A stretch of 64,000 nt of DNA. Source: Maribacter sp. GTDB lineage: Bacteria > Bacteroidota > Bacteroidia > Flavobacteriales > Flavobacteriaceae. This document shows positions 17,323-25,562 of this stretch, one piece after another. A model generated the notes under the pieces. It did not search any database. It was not told where the DNA came from and worked only from the letters and a program-made list of their open reading frames with translations. The stretch's first letter is position 1; every line of letters begins with the position of its first letter. The DNA lies in NCBI GenBank assembly GCA_024643345.1, contig JAHENB010000008.1, positions 43,778-107,777 of the forward strand, in the 5' to 3' direction. Made by a program: the position numbers and the translations under genes.

Positions 17323-18942
17323 TTATTGGTTGGCGATTAAAGCAAACAACTCCTTATCCAACTGCGGTTTCACCTCACAGGTTATGTCAAAATGCATCGT
17401 TGCGGTATTGGTGCTATTATACATAGGCCATTCGGGAATTCCACTATGGTTGGGATTTCCGGTTTTTGCAAAATTGATCCATGACTGGCTTACCTTGGCC
17501 GCAAGTTCATGTGCTGCCCGACCACCTCCGGTCATCTGGTTGGCCAAGGCGATATTATCAAAGACAAAGGGCAGTTCCATGCAGTGCAGGGCCTTGTATT
17601 TTCCGTCAAAAACAGGCGATTGCCATGTAAAAAGATACATGAATACCGGGGCTCCGCCCTTCAAATCAGATTTGGTATTGGCCTGCACCACTGCCCCGGG
17701 CCTGAAGGTGGTGTCGACATCCAAAAGATCTTTGGGTTGGGTATCATTGGGATATGCCTTCTTCACGGCTGCAATGTATGCCTCGGCTTTATCTTTGTAC
17801 TGTTCCTTGATATGCGCCATAATCTGATCCTGGGTCGCCCCCATAAATCGCATATTGGCAAAGGGGGCAAACTCATTCTTTACGGTTCCGATCATTAAAG
17901 GAACTTCTTTTGATAGGGCATAAGCTTCTTCGGAAGAAGTCTGAAAAGGTATATCTTGCCCATCCACACTGGGGCCCCAGTTCAATCCAAAGCCAAAGAT
18001 GGGCTTCCCTTCGGCCTTCATCTTCGCTTCAATGCTTTTTAAGGCCTTGCTACTGGCCTCGGCCAATTGCTCAAAGGGAATGGTTTGTAAGCTATCCACT
18101 TGGGAGGCGGTGAGACCCAAAATATTTAAAGTTTCCGCGGCGATTCTTTGGGTATCTTCTTTGGTCGAAACCCCGCCCCTAAAGGCCCCACTTTGATTGA
18201 TGGCCTTATGGAACAAGCCATTTGCTTTGGGCATGGCCATAAGGGTATTTACTTTGGCCCCCCCACCCGATTGGCCAAAGATGGTCACATTGTTCGGGTC
18301 GCCGCCGAAGTTGGCAATATTGGTTTTCACCCACTCCAATGCCGATACGATATCAAGCATACTGTTATTCGCCGAATGTTGATATTTCTCACCATAGGCC
18401 GACAGATCCAAAAAGCCCAGAACATTCAAACGATGGTTGATGGAAACCACCACAACATCACCTTTTTTACTCAGGTTTTCCCCATCCGTGGAAGGCAGTT
18501 CCTGACTCGACCCCGCAGTGTAGCCTCCACCATGGATCCAAAATAAGACGGGTCTCTTTTTGCCGTCGGTGATACTTGGGGTCCAAACATTGATTCTTAA
18601 ACAATCTTCGTTGGTGTAGCCCCAGTCGTGATCGAAAACAAATTCGGGTTCGTCTTGAACCATCGTGGTAGGGGTCAATAGTGGGGCAACCGGGCCATAG
18701 GAGGTTGAACTACGAATCCCATCCCAGGGTGAAGGTTTTTCCGGGGCTTCAAAACGTTTGGCCTGGGCATAGGGAATACCTTTATAGGTGAAGGTACCGT
18801 CATGGATATAACCCCGTACTTTTCCTGATTCGGTTTGGGTTACAGCCACGTTTTCCCCAGTTTTAATTTCACCCTGAGCCATTGCACCGAATGTGGAGGA
18901 CACCATGGCCAATGCCATCAACAAACTTTTAATTTTTTTCAT
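17323..18942 (-). CDS. Type-B carboxylesterase, secreted
   Basis: Alpha/beta-hydrolase of the carboxylesterase/cholinesterase family, 539 aa. A signal peptide (about residues 1-22, ending GAMAQ) leads to the conserved YAQAKRFEAPEKPSPWDG start. The oxyanion stretch is IHGGGYTAGS and the nucleophile elbow is FGQSGGG with serine near residue 224. It should cleave an ester from an acylated sugar or glycoside in the periplasm. GH3 lies 21 nt downstream, so de-esterification and deglycosylation appear coupled. A second, distinct member of this family is encoded at 19864-21495 on the other side of the Nudix regulator. Confidence 0.9.
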   Translation of the reverse strand: MKKIKSLLMALAMVSSTFGAMAQGEIKTGENVAVTQTESGKVRGYIHDGTFTYKGIPYAQAKRFEAPEKPSPWDGIRSSTSYGPVAPLLTPTTMVQDEPEFVFDHDWGYTNEDCLRINVWTPSITDGKKRPVLFWIHGGGYTAGSSQELPSTDGENLSKKGDVVVVSINHRLNVLGFLDLSAYGEKYQHSANNSMLDIVSALEWVKTNIANFGGDPNNVTIFGQSGGGAKVNTLMAMPKANGLFHKAINQSGAFRGGVSTKEDTQRIAAETLNILGLTASQVDSLQTIPFEQLAEASSKALKSIEAKMKAEGKPIFGFGLNWGPSVDGQDIPFQTSSEEAYALSKEVPLMIGTVKNEFAPFANMRFMGATQDQIMAHIKEQYKDKAEAYIAAVKKAYPNDTQPKDLLDVDTTFRPGAVVQANTKSDLKGGAPVFMYLFTWQSPVFDGKYKALHCMELPFVFDNIALANQMTGGGRAAHELAAKVSQSWINFAKTGNPNHSGIPEWPMYNSTNTATMHFDITCEVKPQLDKELFALIANQ

Positions 18943-19016
18943 CTTCTTTAAATTGTGTTATTATTATGGTTGTTATGCTATTGATTTATCTTCAGTTTAA
19001 GTGTTCGAAACCGTTC

Positions 19017-19814
19017 TTAGGTTTGTGCCGGGTTCAATATCCCGGCTTTGTTTTTGACAAAACTGTAGAGATAGGGCGCTTTATGGGCCTTACCCATAAA
19101 AAGTTTGTCATGTCTTATAAGGATATCCATCCCAAGGATTTTTCGCTGAAAGGAAGAACGGCGCAATTTTTCTCCCAAAACGGCCTCGTACACCTTTTGT
19201 AACTGCTTCATGGTGAACAAGGGCGGTAAAAGGTTCATGCCTACCAGTTTTGTCTCAAGATTATCCCTCAAGTTCTGCAAGGCTTTTTCGACGATCTGTT
19301 GATGGTCCATCATCAAAGGGGGCAAGGTATCAACAGCATACCAATTGATGGAATCGGAAAGCTGATCGGGAACCGGTGTCACCTCATCGTAATTGATCAA
19401 GGCATAATAAGCGACTGAAATGAAACGATCTAATAACCAATTTCCCGCCTCTATTTCATAACCATTGGCTTCCAAAATGGTCTGCATCGCCTCGGGTACC
19501 ATTCTGGAGACATCGCCAAAGGTGTGGAACTGTTCAAGGTAGATGTTGTCCAATCCGGTTCTCTCGTACAACCCCCTTTTAACGGCATCATCCACACTTT
19601 CATTTCGCTTCACGAAACCGCCGGGAAGAGCAAATAAACCGGTATTATGATATTCCAGTATCAATATTCTAAGCTGCTCTCCATTGAATCCAAAGATGAC
19701 CGAATCATACGCCAGATTAGGGATATACGTTTCAGTTGATGGTAGTTCTCTCCTATTTTTGTTTCTCAAAAAGATAATTTTAATCAAATAAATGATAAAA
19801 TTTAAAGAAAACAA
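19017..19814 (-). CDS. Nudix-type transcriptional regulator (NrtR/AraR-like)
   Basis: A regulator with an N-terminal Nudix-fold ligand domain and a C-terminal winged helix (FTMKQLQKVYEAVLGEKLRRSSFQRKIL). The Nudix box is degenerate: the first G and E are kept (GFVKRNE) but the REUxEE core reads RGLYER, so two metal-binding glutamates are lost. It should sense rather than hydrolyse. Non-catalytic relatives control sugar use in Bacteroides (AraR) and NAD synthesis (NrtR). The ATG at 19814 gives 265 aa, with about 24 mostly hydrophobic residues that the paralogue at 33720-34445 lacks. The real start may be a downstream non-ATG codon. It lies between its likely targets, the GH3/esterase pair and the divergent CitMHS operon. 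Confidence 0.85.
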   Translation of the reverse strand: MFSLNFIIYLIKIIFLRNKNRRELPSTETYIPNLAYDSVIFGFNGEQLRILILEYHNTGLFALPGGFVKRNESVDDAVKRGLYERTGLDNIYLEQFHTFGDVSRMVPEAMQTILEANGYEIEAGNWLLDRFISVAYYALINYDEVTPVPDQLSDSINWYAVDTLPPLMMDHQQIVEKALQNLRDNLETKLVGMNLLPPLFTMKQLQKVYEAVLGEKLRRSSFQRKILGMDILIRHDKLFMGKAHKAPYLYSFVKNKAGILNPAQT

Positions 19815-19818
19815 AGTA

Positions 19819-19843
19819 TTATTGTAACAAATTGAGACAATAA
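19819..19843. promoter_or_regulatory. Candidate Nudix-regulator operator TTATTGT-N11-ACAATAA
   Basis: A perfect 7-bp inverted repeat with an 11-bp spacer lies between the divergent Nudix regulator and carboxylesterase genes. The second Nudix regulator has TTAATGT-N11-ACATTAA at 34532-34556 in the equivalent spacer: the same 25-bp layout with one symmetric base change. This parallel makes it a likely binding site of the adjacent regulators. Confidence 0.6.
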
Positions 19844-19863
19844 AGAACCTTTAACTATTTCCA

Positions 19864-21495
19864 ATGAAAAATTTACTCCTTTTCACAGTTGCGATACTGA
19901 TGGCAAGCCATACGGCAGTGGCCCAGAACAAAAACGCCTTTCCGGTACAAGTAAAACTTGAAAACGGGATCATCGAGGGCAACTACGATACCCATACCGG
20001 TATCCAGACCTACTTTGGCGTGCCCTTTGCCAAACCGCCCGTTGGTGAATTACGATGGAAAGCACCCCAGCCTTTAGATACGTGGAGCGGTGTAAAAGAA
20101 ACCAAATCCTTTGGTCCCAGACCGATGCAGACCATGGTTTTTGGGGATATGAAATCGCGTTCCGATGGGGTCAGCGAAGACTGCCTCTATTTGAACATTT
20201 GGACCCCCGCGAACAGAAATTTAAAAAATCTGCCTGTATTGGTCTATTTCTTCGGCGGTGGCAACGTGGCCGGAGATGCTTCGGAGTACCGATATGATGG
20301 TGAAAGCATGGCCAAAAAGGGAATGGTCGTGGTCACCACGAACTATCGTCTGAACATTTTTGGATTTTTCGCCCATCCTGAACTCAGTAAGGAAGCCTCC
20401 TATGGGGCATCCGGAAATTATGGACTCCTTGATCAAAATATGGCCTTACGATGGGTGCAAAAAAATATTGCGGCCTTTGGAGGCGATGCAACCAAAGTTA
20501 CAATAGCCGGGGAATCTGCAGGTTCTATAGGGGTTAGTCAGCAAATGGCCTCTCCCCTTTCCAAAAATCTGATCGCCGGGGCCATTGGGGAGAGCGGTGC
20601 GGGAATTAACCCAACCATGGCGCCCGTACCCTTAAAAGAGGCCGAAAAAATAGGATTGGAATTTTCGCAAAAAGCCGGTTATCCTAGCCTTTCCCAATTG
20701 AGGGCGTTGAGCACCCGTGAAATCTATGAAATCTACAACGAATCAAAGCGCTTTGGTTTTCCTGCGGTGATCGACGGATATTTTTTGACCAAGACATTGC
20801 CGGAAACCTTCAGCCTAAAAGAGCAGGCCCAAGTGCCCCTCTTATTGGGGTGGAATTCAGCCGAAATCCCGGGCATGGCCTTTATGCAAGGTCAGCCCTA
20901 TACCGAGGAAAACTATATCGCCAAGGTTAAGGAAACCTATCCGGAGAAATATGCCGAGGTGTTGAAGTTATATCCATATGGGTCTGAAAAAGAAATAGAA
21001 CGCTCGGCCACAGATCTGGCTTCTGATCGATTTATAGCCTATAGCACTTGGAAATGGTTCGACCTGCACCGCCAAAACAGTGGCCAACCCGTGTATCGTT
21101 ATCTTTACAGTAAACTTAGGCCCCCCTTGGTGAATCAAAATCTCGCTTCGGGACTTGCGGGAGGTACGGTCGAGAAAAACCCTGATGCGCCCCAGGCGCC
21201 TGGGCCCATAGGCGCACCCCATGCCTGTGAGATCGAATATTGTATGGGCAATCTTCATTTGGTCGATGACTATGCTTGGACGGCCGATGATTACAAAACA
21301 TCCCTTGACATGCAGAACTACTTTGCGAATTTCATCAAAACCGGCAATCCGAACCAAGCCGATCTTCCCGAATGGACGGCGGCCAAAGCCAATGATCCAA
21401 TGCCCCCGGTGATGGTCATCGATACCCAAAGCAAACTGATCAAGGCAGAAAACGATGCCAGATATCTATTTTTGGACAAGGTCTACCTTAAATAA
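19864..21495 (+). CDS. Type-B carboxylesterase, secreted (second copy)
   Basis: A 543-aa alpha/beta-hydrolase with signal peptide (about residues 1-20, ending AVAQ), the family start YFGVPFAKPPVGELRWKAP, the oxyanion region YFFGGGNVAGD and the nucleophile elbow GESAGS (serine near residue 219). It is related to, but clearly different from, the esterase at 17323-18942. It is the first gene of an operon: its stop is followed with no gap by the CitMHS transporter, then AtuA, the AtuA C-terminal partner and another esterase. This suggests that it releases an organic acid which the transporter imports. It is likely controlled by the inverted repeat just upstream. Confidence 0.9.
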   Translation: MKNLLLFTVAILMASHTAVAQNKNAFPVQVKLENGIIEGNYDTHTGIQTYFGVPFAKPPVGELRWKAPQPLDTWSGVKETKSFGPRPMQTMVFGDMKSRSDGVSEDCLYLNIWTPANRNLKNLPVLVYFFGGGNVAGDASEYRYDGESMAKKGMVVVTTNYRLNIFGFFAHPELSKEASYGASGNYGLLDQNMALRWVQKNIAAFGGDATKVTIAGESAGSIGVSQQMASPLSKNLIAGAIGESGAGINPTMAPVPLKEAEKIGLEFSQKAGYPSLSQLRALSTREIYEIYNESKRFGFPAVIDGYFLTKTLPETFSLKEQAQVPLLLGWNSAEIPGMAFMQGQPYTEENYIAKVKETYPEKYAEVLKLYPYGSEKEIERSATDLASDRFIAYSTWKWFDLHRQNSGQPVYRYLYSKLRPPLVNQNLASGLAGGTVEKNPDAPQAPGPIGAPHACEIEYCMGNLHLVDDYAWTADDYKTSLDMQNYFANFIKTGNPNQADLPEWTAAKANDPMPPVMVIDTQSKLIKAENDARYLFLDKVYLK

Positions 21496-22797
21496 ATGAT
21501 CCTGCTAACCGGTATAACGATCACGATTGTTTTATTGGCTCTTATTCTTTCAAAGAAGGTAAGTGCTTTGTCGGCTCTCGTTTTGGTTCCCGTTTGCGGT
21601 GCGCTGCTGGCCGGTTTTGGAACCGAGACCGCTAAATTCGCCATAACGGGCATTCAAAACATTGCTCCCATAGTGGCGATGTTCGTTTTTGCCATCCTAT
21701 TTTTTGGGGTCTTGACCGATGCCGGTATGTTCGACCCAATCATCAACGCCATTCTTAAAGTGGTAGGGCTAAATCCTATTAGAATTACGATCGGTGCCGC
21801 AGTACTGGCGATGATCGTGCATTTGGATGGTTCGGGAGCCGTTACTTTTTTGATCGCCGTTCCGGCCATGTTGCCTTTATTTGACAAATTGGGGATGGAC
21901 CGCCGGGTATTGGCATGCGTGGTCGCATTGGGTGCGGGCACCATGAATTTGGTACCTTGGGGCGGCCCCACCTTAAGGGCCGCCACCGCACTCCAAGTGG
22001 GCATTACAGATCTTTATACCCCCGTGATGGTCCCGCAACTTTTCGGATTGCTTTTTGTGTTGCTGGTGGCATGGTATTTGGGCAAGAAAGAAGCCAAAAG
22101 ATTAGACCTTATCGATTCAGAACCAAAACATTCCAATTATTCAAGAGTACTGACCGAAGCTGAGGAAAAACTTCGGAGGCCGAAATTATTTTGGTTCAAT
22201 ATTTTGTTGACCCTATTGGTAATCGCCACCTTAATATCGGGGATCATAGCCCCGGCCATCCTATTCATGTTGGGTGCCATTATAGCGCTCATGGTAAATT
22301 ATCCAAGGCTTTCTGAACAAAAAAACAGAATTGATGCGCATGCCAGAGCTTCGTTGCTCATGGCGAGTATTTTATTGGCCGCAGGTGTGTTCACGGGAAT
22401 TATGACCGAATCGGGCATGATTTCGGAAATGGCAAGTGCCGCCGCCACTGTAATTCCTACCCAGGCAGCCCAACACATTCCCGTCTTGATGGCGGTCAGC
22501 AGTATGCCTTTAAGCCTTGTTTTTGATCCTGATTCTTTTTATTTTGGGTTTTTACCGGTAATTGCAGAAGTGGGGAATCAAATGGGTGTTGCTCCCATAA
22601 GCGTGGGTCAAGCTGCCATACTGGGCCAAATGACCACAGGTTTTCCCCTTAGCCCGTTAACCGCTACCACCTTTCTATTGATCGGATTGGCCAAGGTGGA
22701 TCTGGCGGAACACCAACGATTCACCTTTAAGTATGCCTTTGCCACGACCCTTGTGATGACCATGGTGGCCATCTTGATCGGGACCATTCCGTTTTGA
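21496..22797 (+). CDS. CitMHS-family organic acid transporter
   Basis: A 433-aa inner-membrane transporter with about 12 hydrophobic segments, beginning [20 protein letters not shown]. The family resembles Mg-citrate:H+ and related tricarboxylate symporters; the stretch [14 protein letters not shown] and the pseudo-repeat [14 protein letters not shown] are typical. The ATG directly follows the stop of the esterase gene, so the two are translationally coupled. In this operon the substrate is probably a carboxylate freed by the esterases rather than citrate itself, but this is inference. Confidence 0.87.
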   Translation: MILLTGITITIVLLALILSKKVSALSALVLVPVCGALLAGFGTETAKFAITGIQNIAPIVAMFVFAILFFGVLTDAGMFDPIINAILKVVGLNPIRITIGAAVLAMIVHLDGSGAVTFLIAVPAMLPLFDKLGMDRRVLACVVALGAGTMNLVPWGGPTLRAATALQVGITDLYTPVMVPQLFGLLFVLLVAWYLGKKEAKRLDLIDSEPKHSNYSRVLTEAEEKLRRPKLFWFNILLTLLVIATLISGIIAPAILFMLGAIIALMVNYPRLSEQKNRIDAHARASLLMASILLAAGVFTGIMTESGMISEMASAAATVIPTQAAQHIPVLMAVSSMPLSLVFDPDSFYFGFLPVIAEVGNQMGVAPISVGQAAILGQMTTGFPLSPLTATTFLLIGLAKVDLAEHQRFTFKYAFATTLVMTMVAILIGTIPF

Positions 22798-22819
22798 TTG
22801 CCGGGGTAAAAGAACATTT

Positions 22820-24172
22820 ATGTCAAAGCAAATAAAATCATCAATAAAAATTGGCTCTGGTGCGGGCTATTCGGGGGATCGATTGGATCCTGCCCTGGAA
22901 TTGATGAAAAGAGGGGATTTGGATTATATCTGTTTTGAGGGTCTTGCTGAAAGGACCATAGCCCTGGCGCAGAAATCAAAAATGGCGGACCCATCGAAAG
23001 GCTATAATGAACTTCTCACATATAGAATGGAACAGCTGCTGCCTTTGGCCCACAAGAATAAAATAAAGGTGATAACCAATATGGGTGCTGCAAATCCATC
23101 AGCGGCAAAAATGGCCGTAGCCGGCCAAGCTGAAAAACTGCGATTAAAAGGGTTGAAAATTGCGGCAGTTTTGGGCGATGACATCTATGGGAACATAAAA
23201 ACCTATATGGATCTACCCATACTGGAAACGGGTCGACCCCTGGCTTCCCTCAAAGGCAAAATACTATCTGCCAATGCCTATTTGGGCTATGGTGGCATAG
23301 TCGAGGCCCTGGTCAATGAAGCGGATATCATAATTACAGGGAGGGTCGCGGACCCATCGATCTTCCTGGCCCCAATGGTATTCGAATTTGGATGGAATAT
23401 GAACCAAATCGAAAAGTTGGGCATAGGAACCCTTGTTGGCCATCTATTGGAATGCGCCGGACAGGTTACGGGCGGTTATTTTGCCGACCCTGGGAAGAAG
23501 GAAGTACCCGAACTTTGGAATTTGGGCTTCCCATATGTACAAATTGATCGCAGTGGACAGGGTTATGTTTCCAAATTGGATGGTACAGGGGGTCTGGTGA
23601 CGCGGGCCACCTGCACGGAGCAGCTGCTTTATGAAATCCACGACCCACGACATTATATAACGCCTGATTGCGTAGCGGATTTCTCCAATGTGGAATTCAA
23701 CGAAATTGAAAAGGACAAAGTATCCTTTACAGGAGCAACGGCAAAACAACCTACAGACACCTATAAGGTCAGCGTGGGGTATCGAAATGGCTATCTGGGG
23801 GAAGGCCAGATGAGCTATGGGGGGACGAATGGTCTGCAAAGGGCATTGCTGGCCAAAGAAGTGGTGCAAAAAAGACTGGCTCGGCTACCTTTTCCCATTG
23901 AGGAACTTCGCTTTGATCTGATAGGTATCAACGCCCTTTTGGACCAGGGCCTCCCATCTGGTTCCCCGATCGAAGTACGATTGCGCGTGGCGGGCAAAAC
24001 CGGAACCGCACAACAGGCACAGCGCCTTGCCAATGAGGTGGAAACCCTTTATACCAATGGTCCGGCCGGAGGGGGAGGTGCCTCAAAAAATGTTGAGGAA
24101 ATCATTTCCATTGCCTCTATCTTGGTGCCAAAAAAAGACATAGACATCTCCATTGAATATCTAAACATTTGA
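22820..24172 (+). CDS. AtuA-family protein (DUF1446)
   Basis: A 450-aa protein of the acyclic terpene utilisation AtuA family, whose founding member is needed for citronellol/geraniol use in Pseudomonas. Conserved stretches seen are IGSGAGYSGDR at the start, TNMGAANPSAA, ADIIITGRVADPSIFLAP near residue 180 and a glycine-rich end (GPAGGGGASKNVEE). Its chemistry is not established. It is followed 2 nt later by the small partner domain that is fused to it in many species. With the CitMHS transporter and esterases it suggests breakdown of a branched or hydroxylated acid. Confidence 0.85.
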   Translation: MSKQIKSSIKIGSGAGYSGDRLDPALELMKRGDLDYICFEGLAERTIALAQKSKMADPSKGYNELLTYRMEQLLPLAHKNKIKVITNMGAANPSAAKMAVAGQAEKLRLKGLKIAAVLGDDIYGNIKTYMDLPILETGRPLASLKGKILSANAYLGYGGIVEALVNEADIIITGRVADPSIFLAPMVFEFGWNMNQIEKLGIGTLVGHLLECAGQVTGGYFADPGKKEVPELWNLGFPYVQIDRSGQGYVSKLDGTGGLVTRATCTEQLLYEIHDPRHYITPDCVADFSNVEFNEIEKDKVSFTGATAKQPTDTYKVSVGYRNGYLGEGQMSYGGTNGLQRALLAKEVVQKRLARLPFPIEELRFDLIGINALLDQGLPSGSPIEVRLRVAGKTGTAQQAQRLANEVETLYTNGPAGGGGASKNVEEIISIASILVPKKDIDISIEYLNI

Positions 24173-24174
24173 CC

Positions 24175-24474
24175 ATGAAACTATGGGACATTGCACATGC
24201 GAGAACAGGCGATAAGGGAAATATCAGCAATATTTCCCTTATTGTACATGACTTAAGGGACTTTGCGCTTATTGAGGAAAAAGTGACCGCGGAAGCGGTA
24301 AAAAATTGGTACCAAGACCTTGTGAAAGGTCAGGTCATTCGATACGAACTCCCGCAACTTGGGGCGCTTAATTTCGTAATGTACGATGCTTTGGGCGGTG
24401 GGGTAACCAGCTCAACCGCTCTTGATAAACATGGAAAAACCCTGGGTGCCTATTTATTGGAAATGCCCCTGTAA
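24175..24474 (+). CDS. AtuA C-terminal partner protein
   Basis: A small cytoplasmic protein of 99 aa (MKLWDIAHARTGDKGNISNISLIV) matching the separate C-terminal, ferredoxin-fold-like domain of AtuA proteins. The conserved RTGDKGN lies near the start and ALGGGVTSSTALDKHGKTLG near the end. I use the ATG at 24175; a TTG at 24169 would overlap the AtuA stop. The two genes probably form one complex equivalent to the fused versions. Confidence 0.82.
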   Translation: MKLWDIAHARTGDKGNISNISLIVHDLRDFALIEEKVTAEAVKNWYQDLVKGQVIRYELPQLGALNFVMYDALGGGVTSSTALDKHGKTLGAYLLEMPL

Positions 24475-24487
24475 TAATATTATCGCT

Positions 24488-25519
24488 ATGAAAAAAGTAT
24501 GTGTATTTCTCTTGATCATTTGTTATGCCTCAACCCTTTCGGGTCAAAAAGGTTTAAAGGGTACCGTAGTGACCGATGCTGTCTATTCCAAAAATCTTGA
24601 AAACAATTTTGGTGAAAACCCCACACGTTCGGTTTCGGTGTACTTACCCCCAAATTATGATGTTTCCGATAAAAAATATCCGGTCATCTACTTTCTCCAT
24701 GGCTTTTTAACCGATGATAAATTGATGGGACAAATGAAAGACCTGCTCGATTATGCAATTGAAGCCCATAAAATTGACCCATTCATCATGGTGATACCTG
24801 ATGAGAAAACGACTTATGACGGGAGTTTTTATTCCAACTCGGGCGTATTTGGAAATTGGGAAGATTTCACTGTTTTTGATCTGGTTTCTTACATGGATTC
24901 CCATTATCGCACCTTCGCCAAAAAAGAGAGTCGCGGTATTACCGGCCACAGCATGGGCGGCTATGGGGCATTGAAACTCGCCATGAAACATCCGGATGTC
25001 TTTGGGGCCGTTTACGCCATAAGCCCGGGGGCATTGGCGATCGTTCGGGAATATGGCCCGAATAGCAATACCTTCAAAGAGTTTTCAAAGGTTAAATCGA
25101 TGGAAGATCTTGAAAAGACCTATTTTGGAAAAGTCATGGTTGCCTTTGGAAGGGCTTGGTCCCCCAATCCTAACAAGCCTCCCTTCTATTGTGATGTTCC
25201 ATTTGAATATGTCAACGATGAATTGGCCGTAAACCAGGAGGTGTTGAAAAAATGGCATAGCAATATGCCGACCTATATGATCGCAGACTACATTGATAAT
25301 CTGAATAAGCTCAAGGCCATAAAGTTGGATTGGGGCCGAAATGCGGGCGAACGATTTACCATTCAATGCAAAATGTTTAGCCAACAGCTTGAAAATGCCG
25401 GCGTCACCCATTTTTCAGAGGAATATATAGGTACCCATGTCAGTGATATTTATACCAAAGAAGGACGTATCCCCCAACAGGTGCTGCCGTTCTTTGATTT
25501 ATATCTGGACTTCGATTGA
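24488..25519 (+). CDS. Secreted alpha/beta-hydrolase, esterase D/feruloyl esterase-like
   Basis: A 343-aa esterase with a signal peptide (MKKVCVFLLIICYASTLSG) and the conserved order SVYLPPNYD, YFLHGF, then the nucleophile elbow GHSMGGYGALKLA (serine near residue 156). The C-terminal histidine is likely in GTHVSD. This family cleaves acyl or feruloyl esters on sugars. The frame extends upstream into the preceding gene, but the signal peptide fixes the start at 24488, 13 nt after the AtuA partner. It is the last gene of the operon and faces GH78 convergently across about 40 bp. Confidence 0.88.
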   Translation: MKKVCVFLLIICYASTLSGQKGLKGTVVTDAVYSKNLENNFGENPTRSVSVYLPPNYDVSDKKYPVIYFLHGFLTDDKLMGQMKDLLDYAIEAHKIDPFIMVIPDEKTTYDGSFYSNSGVFGNWEDFTVFDLVSYMDSHYRTFAKKESRGITGHSMGGYGALKLAMKHPDVFGAVYAISPGALAIVREYGPNSNTFKEFSKVKSMEDLEKTYFGKVMVAFGRAWSPNPNKPPFYCDVPFEYVNDELAVNQEVLKKWHSNMPTYMIADYIDNLNKLKAIKLDWGRNAGERFTIQCKMFSQQLENAGVTHFSEEYIGTHVSDIYTKEGRIPQQVLPFFDLYLDFD

Positions 25520-25521
25520 TT

Positions 25522-25562
25522 TGAACGCAGGATTTACACGAATGGCATCAAGGATGCGTTCA
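25522..25562. terminator. Weak inverted repeat between convergent genes
   Basis: TGAACGCA at 25522-25529 pairs with TGCGTTCA at 25555-25562, with a 25-nt loop and no good T-run. It spans the gap between two convergent stops and could act as a modest bidirectional terminator. The right arm overlaps the GH78 stop codon. Confidence 0.25.
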
